Shown here one piece after another: positions 49,212-57,722 of a stretch of DNA of 64,000 bases (within the stretch, counting starts at the first letter, position 1; each line of letters opens with the position of its first letter). The notes below the pieces were generated by a model, which saw only the letters and a program-made list of their open reading frames with translations, had not been told where the DNA came from and searched no databases. The translations under genes and the position numbers were made by a program. The DNA is from CAYNBT01 sp964396025 (lineage in GTDB: Bacteria > Patescibacteriota > WWE3 > UBA101185 > UBA10185): assembly GCA_964396025.1 (NCBI GenBank), contig CAYNBT010000003.1, positions 1 to 64,000 on the forward strand, written 5' to 3'.

Positions 49212-50564
49212 TTATTTTACATTAGATTTGTATCTAAGCACTACACCAAATTCTTCAGCGTACCATTTCACGATATCGTAGGTTTGTTGTTTTCCACTTA
49301 CAAGATCCTTGATTGATATAGTGTTGTTACGCAGTTCTTCCTCACCCAGTATGATAACGTAAGGTATTGATTTTTTGTCAGCATACTTAATCTGTTTTTC
49401 TAGTTTGGTATCAGCTTCGAGCCAAACTTCGGTGTTTTGGCCAAAGCTGCGTAATGTTTCGGCAACTTTCATACTCAGCTGTAGATATTTAGAGTCATCA
49501 GTTGGCCAAAGAGTTACCAAATATTTAGTTTCTGTATCTTGTATAGGAAGTAGATCCCAAGTTTTTAGGAATTCAAGTAGGGGAATGTCTCCCATGGCAA
49601 AACCCGTTGCCTCAAGTTCCATATCACCGAAAATATTGATAAGTTTGTCAAATCTTTCGCCTCCAAATAAAGATCGGGTGTTTCTAGGATTTTGATCAAA
49701 CACTTCGTAAACTAGCCCATCGCTATAATCAAAGCCTCTTATAATGGAAGGATCAAACTCGCAAAATGCACTTATCCCTGTTTTTTCAGTCAGATCAAAT
49801 ATTTCCAGAAGATTCTGATATCCCTTGTTTGTAGATAGGATTTTGGAATCAATGACTTTGGTGAGGTTTTCCATATCAACTTCCATAAAGGTCACAACTT
49901 TCGAAACTTGTTCTGGGCTTAATCCCTGCTCTTCAAGTGCTTTTCGGAATTCGTCATTGGGCATCTTACTTTTCTTATCCATGAGTCTTCTGACCTTTAC
50001 TTGCTGTTCTTCAGAAAGGTTAAGAGTATCTTCTAGCAAGGCTTTAAGTAGTTTCCTGTCATTTATAGATATTTTGAACATCTCTTGAGTTGCCCCAAAT
50101 GTTTTCATGAGTTCTACTATCAGCATGAAAATCTCTATATCCGCTGTAGCACTTGAAATACCGAATATGTTTGCTTCCAACTGATAAAATTCGCGTCCGC
50201 GACCTAGTTGCGGTTTTTCGTATCGCCAGTTGTTACCAATCATGAACCATTTTATGGGTTTGGTAAGCTCTTTATAACGCTGAGCGATCATGCGGACTGT
50301 TCCGGGAGTTAATTCGGGTCGTATGGCCAGTTTTCTGTCTGCGCCGTCTTGAAGCGTAAACATTTGGTTTCCCACTATTTCTTCACCTGATTTTGCTGCG
50401 AATATTTCCAATGGTTCAAGAATAGGGAAGTCGTATTCTTCAAATCCATACAATCTGCACACTTTTTTCCAAGTGTTAAATATGTAATTTCTCACACGCA
50501 TGTCTTCAGGATAAAAATCCCTAGCGCCTTTGTAAGATTGTGTAGATATATAATTTTTGTTCAT
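49212..50564 (-). CDS. hisS: Histidyl-tRNA synthetase
   Basis: 450 aa. Class II motifs: RPELTPGTVRMIAQ (motif 2 approach), WRYEKPQLGRGREFYQLEANIFG (motif 2), the histidine-binding RGFDYSDGLVYEVFD, and GGERFDKLINIFG (motif 3 region); a C-terminal anticodon-binding domain (KYLVTLWPTDDS... AEETLRSFG). The QLEANIFG variant in place of QxxxExxG is common in CPR enzymes. Controlled by the T-box directly upstream. Confidence 0.96.
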   Translation of the reverse strand: MNKNYISTQSYKGARDFYPEDMRVRNYIFNTWKKVCRLYGFEEYDFPILEPLEIFAAKSGEEIVGNQMFTLQDGADRKLAIRPELTPGTVRMIAQRYKELTKPIKWFMIGNNWRYEKPQLGRGREFYQLEANIFGISSATADIEIFMLIVELMKTFGATQEMFKISINDRKLLKALLEDTLNLSEEQQVKVRRLMDKKSKMPNDEFRKALEEQGLSPEQVSKVVTFMEVDMENLTKVIDSKILSTNKGYQNLLEIFDLTEKTGISAFCEFDPSIIRGFDYSDGLVYEVFDQNPRNTRSLFGGERFDKLINIFGDMELEATGFAMGDIPLLEFLKTWDLLPIQDTETKYLVTLWPTDDSKYLQLSMKVAETLRSFGQNTEVWLEADTKLEKQIKYADKKSIPYVIILGEEELRNNTISIKDLVSGKQQTYDIVKWYAEEFGVVLRYKSNVK

Positions 50565-50585
50565 TTATTCTCCCAAACTTGCTAC

Positions 50586-50980
50586 AAAAAAAAGCTCCCA
50601 GTTCCTAAAAACAACTATATCACTCGAAAGTGAGCAAAGGTGTAAGCCTTTACTATAATAGTAGTTTTCAGGAAGCGAGAGCTTTGTCCCGTGGTCCCAT
50701 TCCTGTTCCTGCAACTTAATGCAGACACTCATGTCATACTAGATGACACCCATTGTACGGCGGAGAACCGTTCAGGTTTATTCCAAGTGGAATGAGAGCT
50801 AAGTTCTTCATTCCTACGCCTTTTGGCTGGTTTTTAGCCTGACTGCGCCTTGCTTTGGCAAGAGGGGAGCCGTGTTCAAAAAGAGGCTAGTTGCGGCTTT
50901 CACTATCCCGCATCGCTTCTAAAAGCTTTAACTTCTTTACTATTTCTTCCCTGAGCGCATTGACGAATTAAATTTTCAAC
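50586..50980 (-). promoter_or_regulatory. T-box riboswitch, histidine specifier
   Basis: Minus-strand leader of hisS. Stem I carries an AGTA-type internal motif and a distal AGTGAAAGCCGC loop; the specifier after GAA is CAC (plus-strand 50872-50874), a His codon. The T-box proper, GGAATGGGACCACGG, covers about 50689-50703 and is followed by ACAAAGCTCTCGC. A long stem ending GGGAGC then T8 (50586-50599) is the terminator. Uncharged tRNA-His should stabilise the antiterminator and allow hisS transcription. Confidence 0.9.
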
Positions 50981-50986
50981 AAATCC

Positions 50987-51015
50987 ATTGTAGAATGCCT
51001 GTTGGTGGTTGTCAA
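50987..51015 (-). promoter_or_regulatory. hisS T-box promoter
   Basis: TTGACA (51010-51015) and TACAAT (50987-50992) on the minus strand, 17-bp spacer; start of transcription near 50980. Confidence 0.85.
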
Positions 51016-51062
51016 ACAAGCAAACTAACCGCATATGGGGTTGGTATGTTATCATTCATGTC

Positions 51063-51716
51063 ATGGAAATAAGTTATATCTCACACTCTTGTTTTAAAAT
51101 TAAGTCGAAAGCTTTGGATTTGGTGATTGACCCCTATGAACCAAAGCAGACTGGCTATAAACTGCCTAAGCTTACAGCAGATGTTGTGCTAACTTCCCAT
51201 AATCATTTTGATCATAATTATGTTGAAGGAGTTTCTGACTTTAAACATAAAATAACTGGACCGGGAGAATACGAGATAAACGACGTTTTCATTCGAGGTT
51301 TACCAAGTTTTCACGATGACAAGCAGGGTGCTGATCGAGGTAGAAACACGATGTATGTGATTGATGTTGAGGGATTTGCGTTGTTACATCTGGGTGACCT
51401 TGGACATGAATTGCAAAAAGAAACTTTAGAAATGATTCCCGATATAGATGTGTTATTTATTCCTGTTGGGGGCCATTATACTATCGATGCAAAAACCGCA
51501 GTTAAGGTTATCTCCTCTATAGAGCCTGGCATTGTGATTCCTATGCATTACAAAATGGATCAGAATGTTGCCGTAACGGAAGAACTTTCTAATCTACAGA
51601 GCTTTTTGGGCCAGATGGGCGTAGAAAAGCCTCAAATGGTGGATAAGCTAAAGATTTCTTCTAGAAATGATGTGCCAGGAGAAACCACTGTGATAGTAAT
51701 TTCACCTCAAATATAG
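51063..51716 (+). CDS. Metallo-beta-lactamase-fold hydrolase
   Basis: 217 aa starting MEISYISHSCFKIKSK. UlaG/YtkL-like branch: metal motif TSHNHFDHNYV (H-x-H-x-D-H with one variation), LLHLGDLGH with the bridging Asp, and IPMHYKMD near the end. Substrate unknown; relatives act on phosphodiester or lactone bonds. TGT-TATCAT (hexamer 51050-51055) ends 7 nt before the ATG; the upstream frame from 51009 covers this promoter and is rejected. Confidence 0.9.
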   Translation: MEISYISHSCFKIKSKALDLVIDPYEPKQTGYKLPKLTADVVLTSHNHFDHNYVEGVSDFKHKITGPGEYEINDVFIRGLPSFHDDKQGADRGRNTMYVIDVEGFALLHLGDLGHELQKETLEMIPDIDVLFIPVGGHYTIDAKTAVKVISSIEPGIVIPMHYKMDQNVAVTEELSNLQSFLGQMGVEKPQMVDKLKISSRNDVPGETTVIVISPQI

Positions 51717-51737
51717 TAAATTGAGTTCAGGTTCGCT

Positions 51738-53084
51738 ATGAGAGAAAAATCCAAGACACCAGAAAAATCTCGTGTAACCAATGCGCATATACCACCGCAT
51801 AATTTAGAGGTGGAAGTTTCTGTGCTTGGTGCTCTTCTTATAGATCACGACGCCATTGTTAAAGTGGTAGAATTTTTGCGACCAGAGCATTTCTATCGTC
51901 AGATCCACTCTTTTATATTTGAAGCGATACTGACCTTGTACGAAAAGAGGGAACCTGCCGATCTAATTACAGTTCCTGCACAGCTCAAAAAGATGAACAG
52001 GTTGGATGAAGTCGGGGGAGTTACATATCTGACTGAACTAGTCAGTGCAGTTCCAACAGCAAGTAACATAGAAAGCTATGCGCGCATTATAGTAGACGAT
52101 GCCACCCGTCGTGCAGTCATTAAGGCCGCTGGGGAAATCGGCACAATGTGCTTTGAAGAACCTGATGTTGCAGAAATGCTCGACAAAGCGGAACAAGCCC
52201 TTTTCAAAGTATCTCAGTCTAGAACGCAACAAGACTTTACACCTATCAAAGACACTCTGGAAATTACTTTTGAGCGCCTAGATGAGCTTAGCAAAAACAA
52301 AGGAGCCTTAAGAGGGGTTCCTACTGGATTCAAGACAGTAGACAAAATGTTGTCAGGATTACAAAAAGAAAGCCTTATTATTTTGGCAGCACGGCCTTCA
52401 GTAGGAAAAACCTCACTTGCCATAAATATGGCTCAGTACGCTGCCACTACCCACAATATTGGTATCGCAGTTTTTTCATTGGAAATGGGAAAAGAATCCG
52501 TTGTAGATAGAATGATATCTGCACAAGGGGATATAGATAACTGGAGGATCTCGACCGGAAATCTAGAAGCCGAAGATTTTGAGAAATACAGTATTGCTGC
52601 CGGGGAGCTTGCTGACGCACCCATATTCATTGACGATACGCCTGGCATCAGCGCATTGGAAATGCGTACAAAGGCCCGCAGACTGATGGCAGACCACGAT
52701 ATAGGTCTGATTGTAGTCGATTACTTACAGCTTATGCGCGGTCGAAATTTGGAAAGTCGAGTACAAGAAGTATCTGAGCTTTCGCTTTCTCTAAAGAACC
52801 TTGCAAGAGAACTAAAAGTTCCAGTCGTTGCCTTGTCTCAGCTTTCACGCGCTGTAGAACAGCGTGGTGGAGATAAACGACCGCAGCTTTCGGATTTGCG
52901 TGATTCTGGTTCCATAGAACAGGATGCGGATGTGGTAATGTTTTTATATAGACCCAGCGATGAAGACCGAGAGAATCATAACCTTATCATTGCTAAGCAC
53001 AGAAATGGCGCCACCGGTGACATCCCTTTGTTTTTTAAAGCCGATCGAACCAGATTCTTTGAAGCCGATACTTCACGTCAATAG
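51738..53084 (+). CDS. dnaB: Replicative DNA helicase DnaB
   Basis: 448 aa. N-terminal helical domain (PPHNLEVEVSVLGALLIDHDAI), linker, and RecA-like motor with Walker A AARPSVGKTSLAIN, EMGKESVVDRM, Walker B IVVDYLQLM, arginine-finger region SQLSRAVEQRGGDKRPQLSDLRDSGSIEQDAD. No intein. Unwinds DNA at the replication fork. Follows the MBL gene by 21 nt; tRNA-Leu and efp follow. Confidence 0.97.
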   Translation: MREKSKTPEKSRVTNAHIPPHNLEVEVSVLGALLIDHDAIVKVVEFLRPEHFYRQIHSFIFEAILTLYEKREPADLITVPAQLKKMNRLDEVGGVTYLTELVSAVPTASNIESYARIIVDDATRRAVIKAAGEIGTMCFEEPDVAEMLDKAEQALFKVSQSRTQQDFTPIKDTLEITFERLDELSKNKGALRGVPTGFKTVDKMLSGLQKESLIILAARPSVGKTSLAINMAQYAATTHNIGIAVFSLEMGKESVVDRMISAQGDIDNWRISTGNLEAEDFEKYSIAAGELADAPIFIDDTPGISALEMRTKARRLMADHDIGLIVVDYLQLMRGRNLESRVQEVSELSLSLKNLARELKVPVVALSQLSRAVEQRGGDKRPQLSDLRDSGSIEQDADVVMFLYRPSDEDRENHNLIIAKHRNGATGDIPLFFKADRTRFFEADTSRQ

Positions 53085-53089
53085 GTGTT

Positions 53090-53118
53090 TTTGAATAAGG
53101 CTGTGCTAGTGGTATAAT
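53090..53118 (+). promoter_or_regulatory. tRNA-Leu / efp promoter
   Basis: TATAAT at 53113-53118 with TTTGAA 17 bp upstream (53090-53095). The tRNA begins 10 nt after the -10. efp starts 10 nt after the tRNA, so it may share this transcript. Confidence 0.65.
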
Positions 53119-53128
53119 TTCTGCGTTT

Positions 53129-53215
53129 GCCGTGGTGGCGGAATGGTATACGCGTTGGTCTCAAAAACCAATGGGCCTAAAACCCGTGTGGGTTCGACTC
53201 CCACCCACGGCACCA
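53129..53215 (+). tRNA. tRNA-Leu (CAA)
   Basis: Acceptor GCCGTGG/CCACGGC, anticodon loop CTCAAAA giving CAA, long class II variable arm, T loop GGTTCGACTCC, encoded CCA at 53213-53215. Confidence 0.95.
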
Positions 53216-53225
53216 AATTAATCTT

Positions 53226-53777
53226 ATGTTAGCAACTGAACTAAAAACAGGCACCATATATAAAGAAGACGGTTTTCCTCTAAAAGTGGAAAAATATTCT
53301 CATTCTAAAGTTGCGCGCGCAGGCGCTACAGTAAAGGTTCGTGCGAGAAATCTTATCACTGGGAGTGTTGTAGATAGAAGCTACACAGGGAGCTCAAAAC
53401 TTGAACAAGCTGATACTTTGCGAAAAAACGCTCAATACCTATATAAAGATACTGCTTATGTTTTCATGGATCCTGACACGTATAATCAGTTCTCCATATC
53501 CGAAGATCTTCTTGGTGATGCTAGATATTTCCTTTCCGAAGGCGAACTAGTACAGGTTTTATACTTTGAAAATAATCCTGTTTCAGTAGAACTTCCAAAT
53601 ACCATGGTGTATGAGGTTACATATACAGAACCTGGCCACAAAGGCAATACTGTTAGCCAAGTTTACAAGGATGCTACACTCAGTAATGGGTTTGTGGCAA
53701 AAGTACCAACTTTCATCAAAATTGGAGATAAAGTAAAGATAGACACTAGAACAGGTGAGTATGCTTCCAAAGCCTGA
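53226..53777 (+). CDS. efp: Elongation factor P
   Basis: 183 aa, three beta barrels. Aligned without gaps to E. coli EF-P, the tip loop K-P-G-K34-G reads K-V-A-R31-A, so the modified lysine is arginine and the flanking PG is lost. The other family marks (LITGSVVDRSY, FMDPDTYNQ, LPNTMVYEVTYTEPG, VPTFIKIGDKVKIDTRTGEY) are intact. EF-P rescues ribosomes at polyproline. Its last 23 nt overlap the next gene. Confidence 0.94.
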   Translation: MLATELKTGTIYKEDGFPLKVEKYSHSKVARAGATVKVRARNLITGSVVDRSYTGSSKLEQADTLRKNAQYLYKDTAYVFMDPDTYNQFSISEDLLGDARYFLSEGELVQVLYFENNPVSVELPNTMVYEVTYTEPGHKGNTVSQVYKDATLSNGFVAKVPTFIKIGDKVKIDTRTGEYASKA

Positions 53778-54783
53778 TTTTATTCTTCCTAAAAGTATAG
53801 ATATCTTGAATTTTCAGATTCCTTCATTGAGCATTTTTATCGCGCTTGCTTTTTTACTCATAGTTTTTGTGATCTGGCGAGAAGGTAAAAGAGATGGCTT
53901 TGACGAAGAGCGCCTGTTTGATCTCTTTGTTGCAAGCAATTTTGTTGCGTTTACTTTATCAAGAATAGTTTTTGCTTTTTCTAACAAAGCCACCTTAGCA
54001 CAGACCATTAAGCACACCGTTCGTTTTTGGGAAAGCGGTATGAATGCCGGTGCCTACGTTATAGGCATATTGTTAGCCGTATACTTCTTTACTAGATTCT
54101 TACGTTGGTCTATTTTTCGTATCCTAGACGTATATGCACTAGCTTTTTCCTTGGGTTTAGCCGTTATGTCTTTGTCAGTTGTTGCGTATAAAAAAGATTT
54201 TGCTTATCTGTTTGTATTTTCTTACTTTCTCTTATTTTTTTCTCTAGCATCTTATTATCGAAACGTGAAAATCAGATCAGGAAGGGTTTTCTCTATTTTC
54301 ATGCTGGGCTTGGTGTTTTTGGGACAAGCCTTAAGAGTTAGTAACAATTTGATCTTTCATTCAATCTTGATTACACTAAGTCTAGTTACACTTTATTTAC
54401 GTGAAAGGAAAGCTTTTGTGAAAACATTACTACCAAAGGAAATTCTAACTAAATTAAAAAGCGCATTGTTTAGTAAAGAACAAAGAATAGAGCGCGAGAA
54501 GAAGATTTTGTCCGAAGAAGATCCTTACATGGCCGTTGGTAGAACAGAAGATAATGCAGATCTCCACGACGATGTGTACGAGGATATTGGTCATAAAGAA
54601 GCAGAAATAAAAAGATCCTCGTTGCAGAAAGCGCAAACTCAAGTAAGGAAGGCTTTAGCAAAGTTTAGCCTTGGTACATATGGGTATTGTGAGCTTTGTG
54701 GCAATCCTATTGAAGCATTACGCCTCGAGGCTTATCCAGAAGCCACATTGTGCTTGAACTGTGCAAAAAAACAAAGCAAGTAG
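53755..54783 (+). CDS. Lgt-like membrane protein fused to a DksA/TraR zinc finger
   Basis: 342 aa from a GTG at 53755 (ATG at 53761 is an alternative). Residues about 20-225 hold seven hydrophobic helices in the order of prolipoprotein diacylglyceryl transferase (PSLSIFIALAFLLIVF; FWESGMNAGAYVIGILLAVYFF; RILDVYALAFSLGLAVM), but the usual catalytic His/Arg residues are hard to find. Residues 235-300 are charged and coiled. The end (GTYGYCELCGNPIEALRLEAYPEATLCLNC) is a complete C4 DksA/TraR finger. Followed 1 nt later by an LspA-like gene, which supports the Lgt reading. Confidence 0.7.
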   Translation: MSMLPKPDFILPKSIDILNFQIPSLSIFIALAFLLIVFVIWREGKRDGFDEERLFDLFVASNFVAFTLSRIVFAFSNKATLAQTIKHTVRFWESGMNAGAYVIGILLAVYFFTRFLRWSIFRILDVYALAFSLGLAVMSLSVVAYKKDFAYLFVFSYFLLFFSLASYYRNVKIRSGRVFSIFMLGLVFLGQALRVSNNLIFHSILITLSLVTLYLRERKAFVKTLLPKEILTKLKSALFSKEQRIEREKKILSEEDPYMAVGRTEDNADLHDDVYEDIGHKEAEIKRSSLQKAQTQVRKALAKFSLGTYGYCELCGNPIEALRLEAYPEATLCLNCAKKQSK

Positions 54784-54784
54784 A

Positions 54785-55189
54785 ATGAATCGTCTAGTGC
54801 ACAAAAAACTCTTTTGGATTTTTTCGTTCCTGGTAGTGTTTTTGTTACTTGCTGTTCGTCAGATATTCATTTACTTCGATCATTATGAATACAATTGTTT
54901 TCACCTGGGAATGCCCTTGTGGTTGAACCTTGTGGTATGTTCCATTCTCATCATCATTTTCTCTTTCATCGCAATAGATTTCGCTCTTTTGAGCTACGTG
55001 AACGCGCTTGGCTATCTTTTGATAATATCAGGTAGCGTATTCAATTTACTTGAGAAAATCTTGACTGGATGTGTTTTGGATTATTTCAATATTGTTGCTA
55101 TCACAACATTTCCTAAATTTAACTTACCCGATGTAGCAATATCAATTGGCGTATTGACACTGAGTATCGGAATTTGTATAAGTAAATAA
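54785..55189 (+). CDS. Signal peptidase II-like protein
   Basis: 134 aa from the ATG 2 nt after the previous stop. Four hydrophobic helices; the two catalytic aspartates of LspA are in place: GCVLDYFNI and FNLPDVAIS (family: G-x-V-x-D-(F/Y) and F-N-x-A-D-x-x-I). Cleaves lipoprotein signal peptides after lipid attachment. Smaller and more divergent than typical LspA. With the preceding Lgt-like gene it forms a lipoprotein-maturation pair that would serve the lipoprotein at 14694. Confidence 0.8.
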   Translation: MNRLVHKKLFWIFSFLVVFLLLAVRQIFIYFDHYEYNCFHLGMPLWLNLVVCSILIIIFSFIAIDFALLSYVNALGYLLIISGSVFNLLEKILTGCVLDYFNIVAITTFPKFNLPDVAISIGVLTLSIGICISK

Positions 55190-55241
55190 CAATACTTAAT
55201 CTATTCTAATCACTGCCTGCGTATGATTAGACTGTATCGCT

Positions 55242-56138
55242 TTGTTCCTGCCGAGTATATATTTGTCCATCTGCCATACCATTGTGTCAAAATACAAAAC
55301 TTTGCTAGTTGTAAGCTACATTGAATTGTTTGTTTGGTGGGTGATTATTTTCGTGCTAGGGGAGGAGTTGAGCGTTGGTGCCTCATTTTTTAATCTTGGA
55401 GAATCTGCATTCGCTATAGCATTTGGTGTATATATGCTATGGCGTACTAGCAAAGTCAACTCAACTTATATCTATAAGCTGTTTCTCATATTATATTCCA
55501 CTGGTTTAAGCCTTTATGGTGTAGGTAACCTTATCTGGTTTTATGCGGACATTGTTTTAGGTACAAACATACCATTTCCTTCTCTTGCTGATGTGTTTTA
55601 TCTTGCTCAGATGCCTTTATGTATATGGGGACTGTTTTACTTTATGTACATCTTCGATCCCATAGTAAGTTCTAAGTACAGAACTCGTGTAGGCTATAGT
55701 GTGGTAATCTTTTGCTTGGCTTTATTTATAAACGTAGGTTTGTTATCTATCGTAATTTTTGGGATTGAAAACGTAACTATTGAGAAGTACCTGACATTGT
55801 TTTTTCCTTTTGAATCATTTAGTGTACTCGTACTAGCCTTTGTTCTATATCAGCGGCGATTACTTAGAATCAGAGTCTTAAAAACATCTGCCCTTGTATT
55901 CATTCTTGTGGGTCATCTCATGTTTTTCTTTGCAGATATGGCGTTTCTATTTGCTAGTTTTATGGCATCTCTGTCAAATGCTAATCTTGCAGATCTACTT
56001 TATGTTACTGCACTTTTCATCACGTTCTATGGTTTATCAGATTTTTTTGAACATACATGGCAACAAGCTGTGAACCATAATGCTAGTGGGATATACTTCC
56101 AGGATATTACGTACTACAAGCCTATGAGCCTAAACTAA
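55242..56138 (+). CDS. Seven-helix membrane protein, sensor-like
   Basis: 298 aa from a TTG at 55242; no ATG fits, so the start is uncertain. Eight or so hydrophobic helices. IPFPSLADVFYLAQMPL matches the signature of seven-helix sensory domains that usually precede GGDEF or kinase domains (P-S-x-A-D-x-x-(Y/F)-L). Here no output domain follows. Two stand-alone receivers lie immediately downstream, so it may be the membrane part of a dismantled sensor system (inference). Confidence 0.6.
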   Translation: MFLPSIYLSICHTIVSKYKTLLVVSYIELFVWWVIIFVLGEELSVGASFFNLGESAFAIAFGVYMLWRTSKVNSTYIYKLFLILYSTGLSLYGVGNLIWFYADIVLGTNIPFPSLADVFYLAQMPLCIWGLFYFMYIFDPIVSSKYRTRVGYSVVIFCLALFINVGLLSIVIFGIENVTIEKYLTLFFPFESFSVLVLAFVLYQRRLLRIRVLKTSALVFILVGHLMFFFADMAFLFASFMASLSNANLADLLYVTALFITFYGLSDFFEHTWQQAVNHNASGIYFQDITYYKPMSLN

Positions 56139-56236
56139 TCCTTAAACAACCCCCAGCAAAATGTTACTATTAATACATTGTGTAGTCACTTACCGTAACA
56201 CATTCGTAATTGGAAAGGTGGTGTAGCTAGAATAGA

Positions 56237-56605
56237 ATGCCTAAGAATATTTTAATAGTAGAAGATGAAGACGATATTAGAAGTGTATATTCTGAAATTC
56301 TTAAGGATGCGGGATATTCCGTTTTAGAGGCAGCTGATGGTGTTAATGGCCTAGCAATGGCACAAAAGGAGCTTTGGGATATTTTGCTGCTAGATATAAT
56401 GCTCCCTGGGGAAGATGGTATGCAGTTACTTAAGGAGATAAAAAAGAATCCGGCACTTCAACAAAAACCTGTTATTTTGTTGACTAACCTTGAGAATGAC
56501 ACTATCATTACCCAGTGCTTTGAGCTTGGTGCTTCGGGATATCTTATTAAATCAGAAATTACTCCGGATAAGATTGTTGCTGAGGTAGCAGGTTACCTAG
56601 CATAG
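56237..56605 (+). CDS. Stand-alone response regulator receiver 1
   Basis: 122 aa, a single REC domain: acidic pocket EDE at 9-11, phospho-Asp in LLLDIMLPGEDG (D53), the switch Thr in LLTNL and the invariant Lys in YLIKSE. No output domain, as in CheY or Spo0F. No histidine kinase in the window. Followed 12 nt later by a paralogue. Confidence 0.92.
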   Translation: MPKNILIVEDEDDIRSVYSEILKDAGYSVLEAADGVNGLAMAQKELWDILLLDIMLPGEDGMQLLKEIKKNPALQQKPVILLTNLENDTIITQCFELGASGYLIKSEITPDKIVAEVAGYLA

Positions 56606-56617
56606 AAAGGTTTAACT

Positions 56618-56995
56618 ATGTCAAACAAAGTGCTTTTAATAGAGGATGAGGCGGATATAAGAGATGTATATGTTGAGGTCTTGCAGGATTCAGGATATAC
56701 GGTACTTTCTCGCTCAGATGGTGATGCTGGTTTAGAGTGCGCATTGAATGAAGATTGGGACTTGTTGTTACTTGACATAATGTTACCCAAGCGTGATGGT
56801 TTAGAGATATTGACGCGTTTAAAGTCATTGGAAAAAACAAAAGAAAAGCCGGTTATACTTTTAAGCAATCTGGAGAAGAGTGATATTTTACAGGCCTGCC
56901 TTAGCTTAGGCGCCAAGGGTTTTCTGATCAAATCTAACATCATGCCTGGAGATTTAGTAAAGGAAGTTCAAAAAAATTTGACTACAAATGAATAA
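56618..56995 (+). CDS. Stand-alone response regulator receiver 2
   Basis: 125 aa, REC domain closely related to the previous one (LLIEDEADIRDVYVEVLQDSGYTVL; LLLDIMLPKRDG; ILLSNLEKSD, with Ser for the switch Thr; GFLIKSN). ATG after AAAGG. Overlaps the pseudouridine synthase gene by 8 nt. The pair arose by tandem duplication and both keep all phosphorylation residues, so two-step phosphotransfer or separate partners are possible. Confidence 0.92.
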   Translation: MSNKVLLIEDEADIRDVYVEVLQDSGYTVLSRSDGDAGLECALNEDWDLLLLDIMLPKRDGLEILTRLKSLEKTKEKPVILLSNLEKSDILQACLSLGAKGFLIKSNIMPGDLVKEVQKNLTTNE

Positions 56996-57695
56996 CATTT
57001 TATTTCAGGATCAAGACATCTTGGTTATTGAAAAGCCTACTGGCGTTATCGTAAACAATGCAGCAACCACCGACAATGATCTTACAGTACAAACTCAGGT
57101 AAAAGAGTTTATTGAAGACACTGAAGATCCTGATGACAGTGAGTATACCGATAGGGGAGGGGTGGTACATAGAATTGATAAAGATACGTCAGGTGTTTTA
57201 TTGATAGCCAAAAATGCTGGAGCATTTAAAGATTTACAAAAGCAGTTTAAAGATCGTACGGTAGAAAAAGTTTATTTTGCAATTGTTCATGGAGCTCTAA
57301 AAGAGAATAGTATTTTGGTGAACGCTCCGCTAGGGAGAAATCCAAACAATAGATTCAAATTTGCGATTGTGCATTCAGGTAAGCCTGCCGAGACTCGTTT
57401 TGAGCAAATATGTTACTACAGCTGGGAGAATAGTACGTTTTCGTTAATCAAGGCTAAGCCAAAAACCGGAAGGACACATCAGATTAGAGTACATTTAACT
57501 GCGTTAAATTGTCCAATCGTAGGAGATCCTGTGTACCTGAGTAAGAAAAGTTATGAGCAGGATCAGAGGTTCATTTCTCGGATGCTTCTTCACGCTCATC
57601 AGATTTCCTTTATACATCCCGTGACAAAGGAGAAGGTTACTATAACAAGCCCTTTGCCTAGTGAGTTTCTTATTTTTGACCCTTACAAAATTTAA
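56988..57695 (+). CDS. RluA-family pseudouridine synthase
   Basis: 235 aa. Catalytic Asp in HRIDKDTSGVLLIAKN, followed by KVYFAIVHG, PKTGRTHQIRVHL and PIVGDP, all family marks. No S4 domain at the N-terminus. Isomerises uridine in rRNA or tRNA. Overlaps the receiver gene by 8 nt. Confidence 0.93.
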   Translation: MNNILFQDQDILVIEKPTGVIVNNAATTDNDLTVQTQVKEFIEDTEDPDDSEYTDRGGVVHRIDKDTSGVLLIAKNAGAFKDLQKQFKDRTVEKVYFAIVHGALKENSILVNAPLGRNPNNRFKFAIVHSGKPAETRFEQICYYSWENSTFSLIKAKPKTGRTHQIRVHLTALNCPIVGDPVYLSKKSYEQDQRFISRMLLHAHQISFIHPVTKEKVTITSPLPSEFLIFDPYKI

Positions 57696-57722
57696 AATGT
57701 TGTTTTTTGCTATAATCTAAAC

